Assembly: GCA_903856995.1 (NCBI GenBank)
Contig: CAIODK010000324.1
Span: 1-7,018, forward strand
Length of the DNA stretch: 7,018 bases
Reading direction: 5' to 3'
From: an uncultured Burkholderiales bacterium
GTDB taxonomy: Bacteria > Pseudomonadota > Gammaproteobacteria > Burkholderiales > Burkholderiaceae_C
Below are positions 5,860 through 7,018 of this stretch, piece by piece. The notes below the pieces were generated by a model, which did no database searches, was not told where the DNA came from, and worked only from the letters and a program-made list of their open reading frames with translations. Position 1 is the stretch's first letter; each line of letters opens with the position of its first letter. A program made the translations under genes and the position numbers.

Positions 5860-7018
5860 TTAATTAAAGAACTTACCCACACTCAAGCCTGTGCGGTAAA
5901 CACCCCACGCCAATGGTAGGCCCACAGCAGCCCACGCAAACCAAACCAATGCGGCTTTGTTTTTGTGGAAGGCTGCATCGCTGGCACCTACTTCGGTGGC
6001 GGCGGCACGCTCTTGTGCCAGCTTTTTCTCGTGGGCCAACTCGGCATCGCTCATGAAGTACTTATCGTCCACAGGCTTGACCAACAAGTTGCAAATCAGG
6101 CCAATGACCAACATGCCTACCAAGATGTACATGGTTTGGTTGTAGACCTGTTCGCGTGGAATGCCCAAACTGAGTTGGTAGTCACGCATGTAGTTCACAA
6201 CGACTGGACCCAAGATACCTGCTGTCGCCCAAGCAGTCAGTAAGCGGCCATGAATCGCACCCACCATTTGTGTACCAAACAAGTCAGCCAAGTAAGCCGG
6301 CACCGTGGCAAAGCCACCACCATACATGCTCAAAATAATGCAGAAGGCAGACACGAACAGCATCTTGCTACCAGCACCTGCGCTGGCTGGAATGCTGGCG
6401 TACAGCAAACCACCCAACACAAAGAACACGATGTAGGTCATCTTGCGACCCAGCTTGTCAGAGAAGCTGGCCCAGACAAAACGGCCACCAATGTTGAACA
6501 AACTCAGAAGCGCGGTGAAGCCAGCGGCCACACCTGCAATCGCGGTCAACTGCGCCTTGTCCAGTTCGCCAAACTTGGCGTCGATGCCAATCAAGGCCCC
6601 ACCGAAGACTTCTTGCAGCATGGGACTAGCCATACCGATCACACCGATACCGGCGGACACGTTCATACACAACACCATCCAGACCAGCCAGAACTGAGGA
6701 ATGCCCCAAACTTTGCTCACGTGCACGTGACCGTGCGTGATCATGGCGTTAGCGCCTTGAGCGACGGGTGGCGTCCAGCCCCGTGGTGCCCAGCCAGTGG
6801 CGGGCACGCGGTAGGACAAAGCGCCCCCCATCATGAACACAAAATACACACCCGCCATCACGATGAAGGTTTGCACCACGCCCACGGCAGTGTCGGTGGC
6901 AAACATCTTCATCAGTTCGGCAGCCATGGGCGAGCCAATCATCGCGCCGCCACCAAAGCCCATGATGGCCATGCCGGTGGCCATGCCACGCCGGTCAGGG
7001 AACCATTTGATCAAGGTA
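5860..7018 (-). CDS. Oxalate/formate antiporter (OFA) family MFS transporter, N-terminus outside the window
   Basis: Inner-membrane major-facilitator transporter, probably for formate or oxalate. About 385 C-terminal residues are visible and the frame runs off the right edge, so the true start and the first membrane segments are missing; positions count from the codon at 7014. IKWFPDRRGMATG (2-14) is typical of the family's early cytoplasmic loop. Hydrophobic segments lie near 12-30, 44-66, 104-128, 155-175, 191-212, 218-240, 258-276 and 294-312. The loop GGRFVWASFSDKLGRK (176-191) is the C-half MFS signature. A His-containing central loop (HGHVHV, 94-99) separates the two halves. A charged, probably helical tail (about 318-350) follows, then one more hydrophobic segment (about 354-378), giving more than the usual twelve. 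The dehydrogenase genes lie 62 bases downstream on the same strand, which favours formate as substrate, but specificity is not readable from sequence. Confidence 0.85.
   Translation of the reverse strand, partial: TLIKWFPDRRGMATGMAIMGFGGGAMIGSPMAAELMKMFATDTAVGVVQTFIVMAGVYFVFMMGGALSYRVPATGWAPRGWTPPVAQGANAMITHGHVHVSKVWGIPQFWLVWMVLCMNVSAGIGVIGMASPMLQEVFGGALIGIDAKFGELDKAQLTAIAGVAAGFTALLSLFNIGGRFVWASFSDKLGRKMTYIVFFVLGGLLYASIPASAGAGSKMLFVSAFCIILSMYGGGFATVPAYLADLFGTQMVGAIHGRLLTAWATAGILGPVVVNYMRDYQLSLGIPREQVYNQTMYILVGMLVIGLICNLLVKPVDDKYFMSDAELAHEKKLAQERAAATEVGASDAAFHKNKAALVWFAWAAVGLPLAWGVYRTGLSVGKFFN

Noticed and set aside
5859..5886. Sigma-70-like promoter for the dehydrogenase genes (TTGAGT, 16 bases, ATTAAT, minus strand)
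   Set aside because: Each hexamer matches only 4 of 6 consensus bases in AT-rich sequence at the end of the transporter gene; kept only as a possibility in the hairpin finding.

Overview
This is a compact four-gene stretch with a single theme, formate. The moderately high GC content, codon use and protein relatedness suggest a betaproteobacterium of the Burkholderiales, perhaps Comamonadaceae. That placement is an inference from protein character; there is no rRNA or other phylogenetic marker here.

Layout. On the plus strand, positions 38-1177 encode PurT, the formate-dependent GAR transformylase. On the minus strand, reading right to left, come a major-facilitator transporter of the oxalate/formate (OFA) type, cut off by the right edge (5860-7018); a fused NuoE/NuoF-like diaphorase subunit of an NAD+-linked formate dehydrogenase (4076-5797); and its large molybdopterin/tungstopterin catalytic subunit (1214-4075). 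The two dehydrogenase genes abut (TAAATG), and a good Shine-Dalgarno sequence for the second lies inside the end of the first. purT and the catalytic subunit gene converge across only 36 bp.

How the parts fit together (inference). The transporter would move formate or oxalate across the inner membrane. The soluble two-subunit dehydrogenase would oxidise formate to CO2 and pass electrons through a chain of Fe-S clusters to FMN and NAD+. PurT would take formate directly into purine synthesis. The same one-carbon compound is thus imported, burned for NADH, or assimilated.

Non-coding DNA is scarce. The transporter-dehydrogenase gap holds a strong hairpin followed by a T-run, probably an intrinsic terminator or attenuator, which overlaps the longest possible start of the diaphorase gene. 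The convergent gap holds a degenerate 20-bp direct repeat that carries a stop codon in all three minus-strand frames. A weak candidate terminator for the dehydrogenase operon lies inside the 3' end of purT.

I see no mobile element, CRISPR array, tRNA or rRNA, and nothing that looks like a wholly new system. The points most worth a second look are the fused diaphorase subunit in an operon without the usual accessory genes downstream, the extra C-terminal membrane segment on the transporter, and the intercistronic hairpin.
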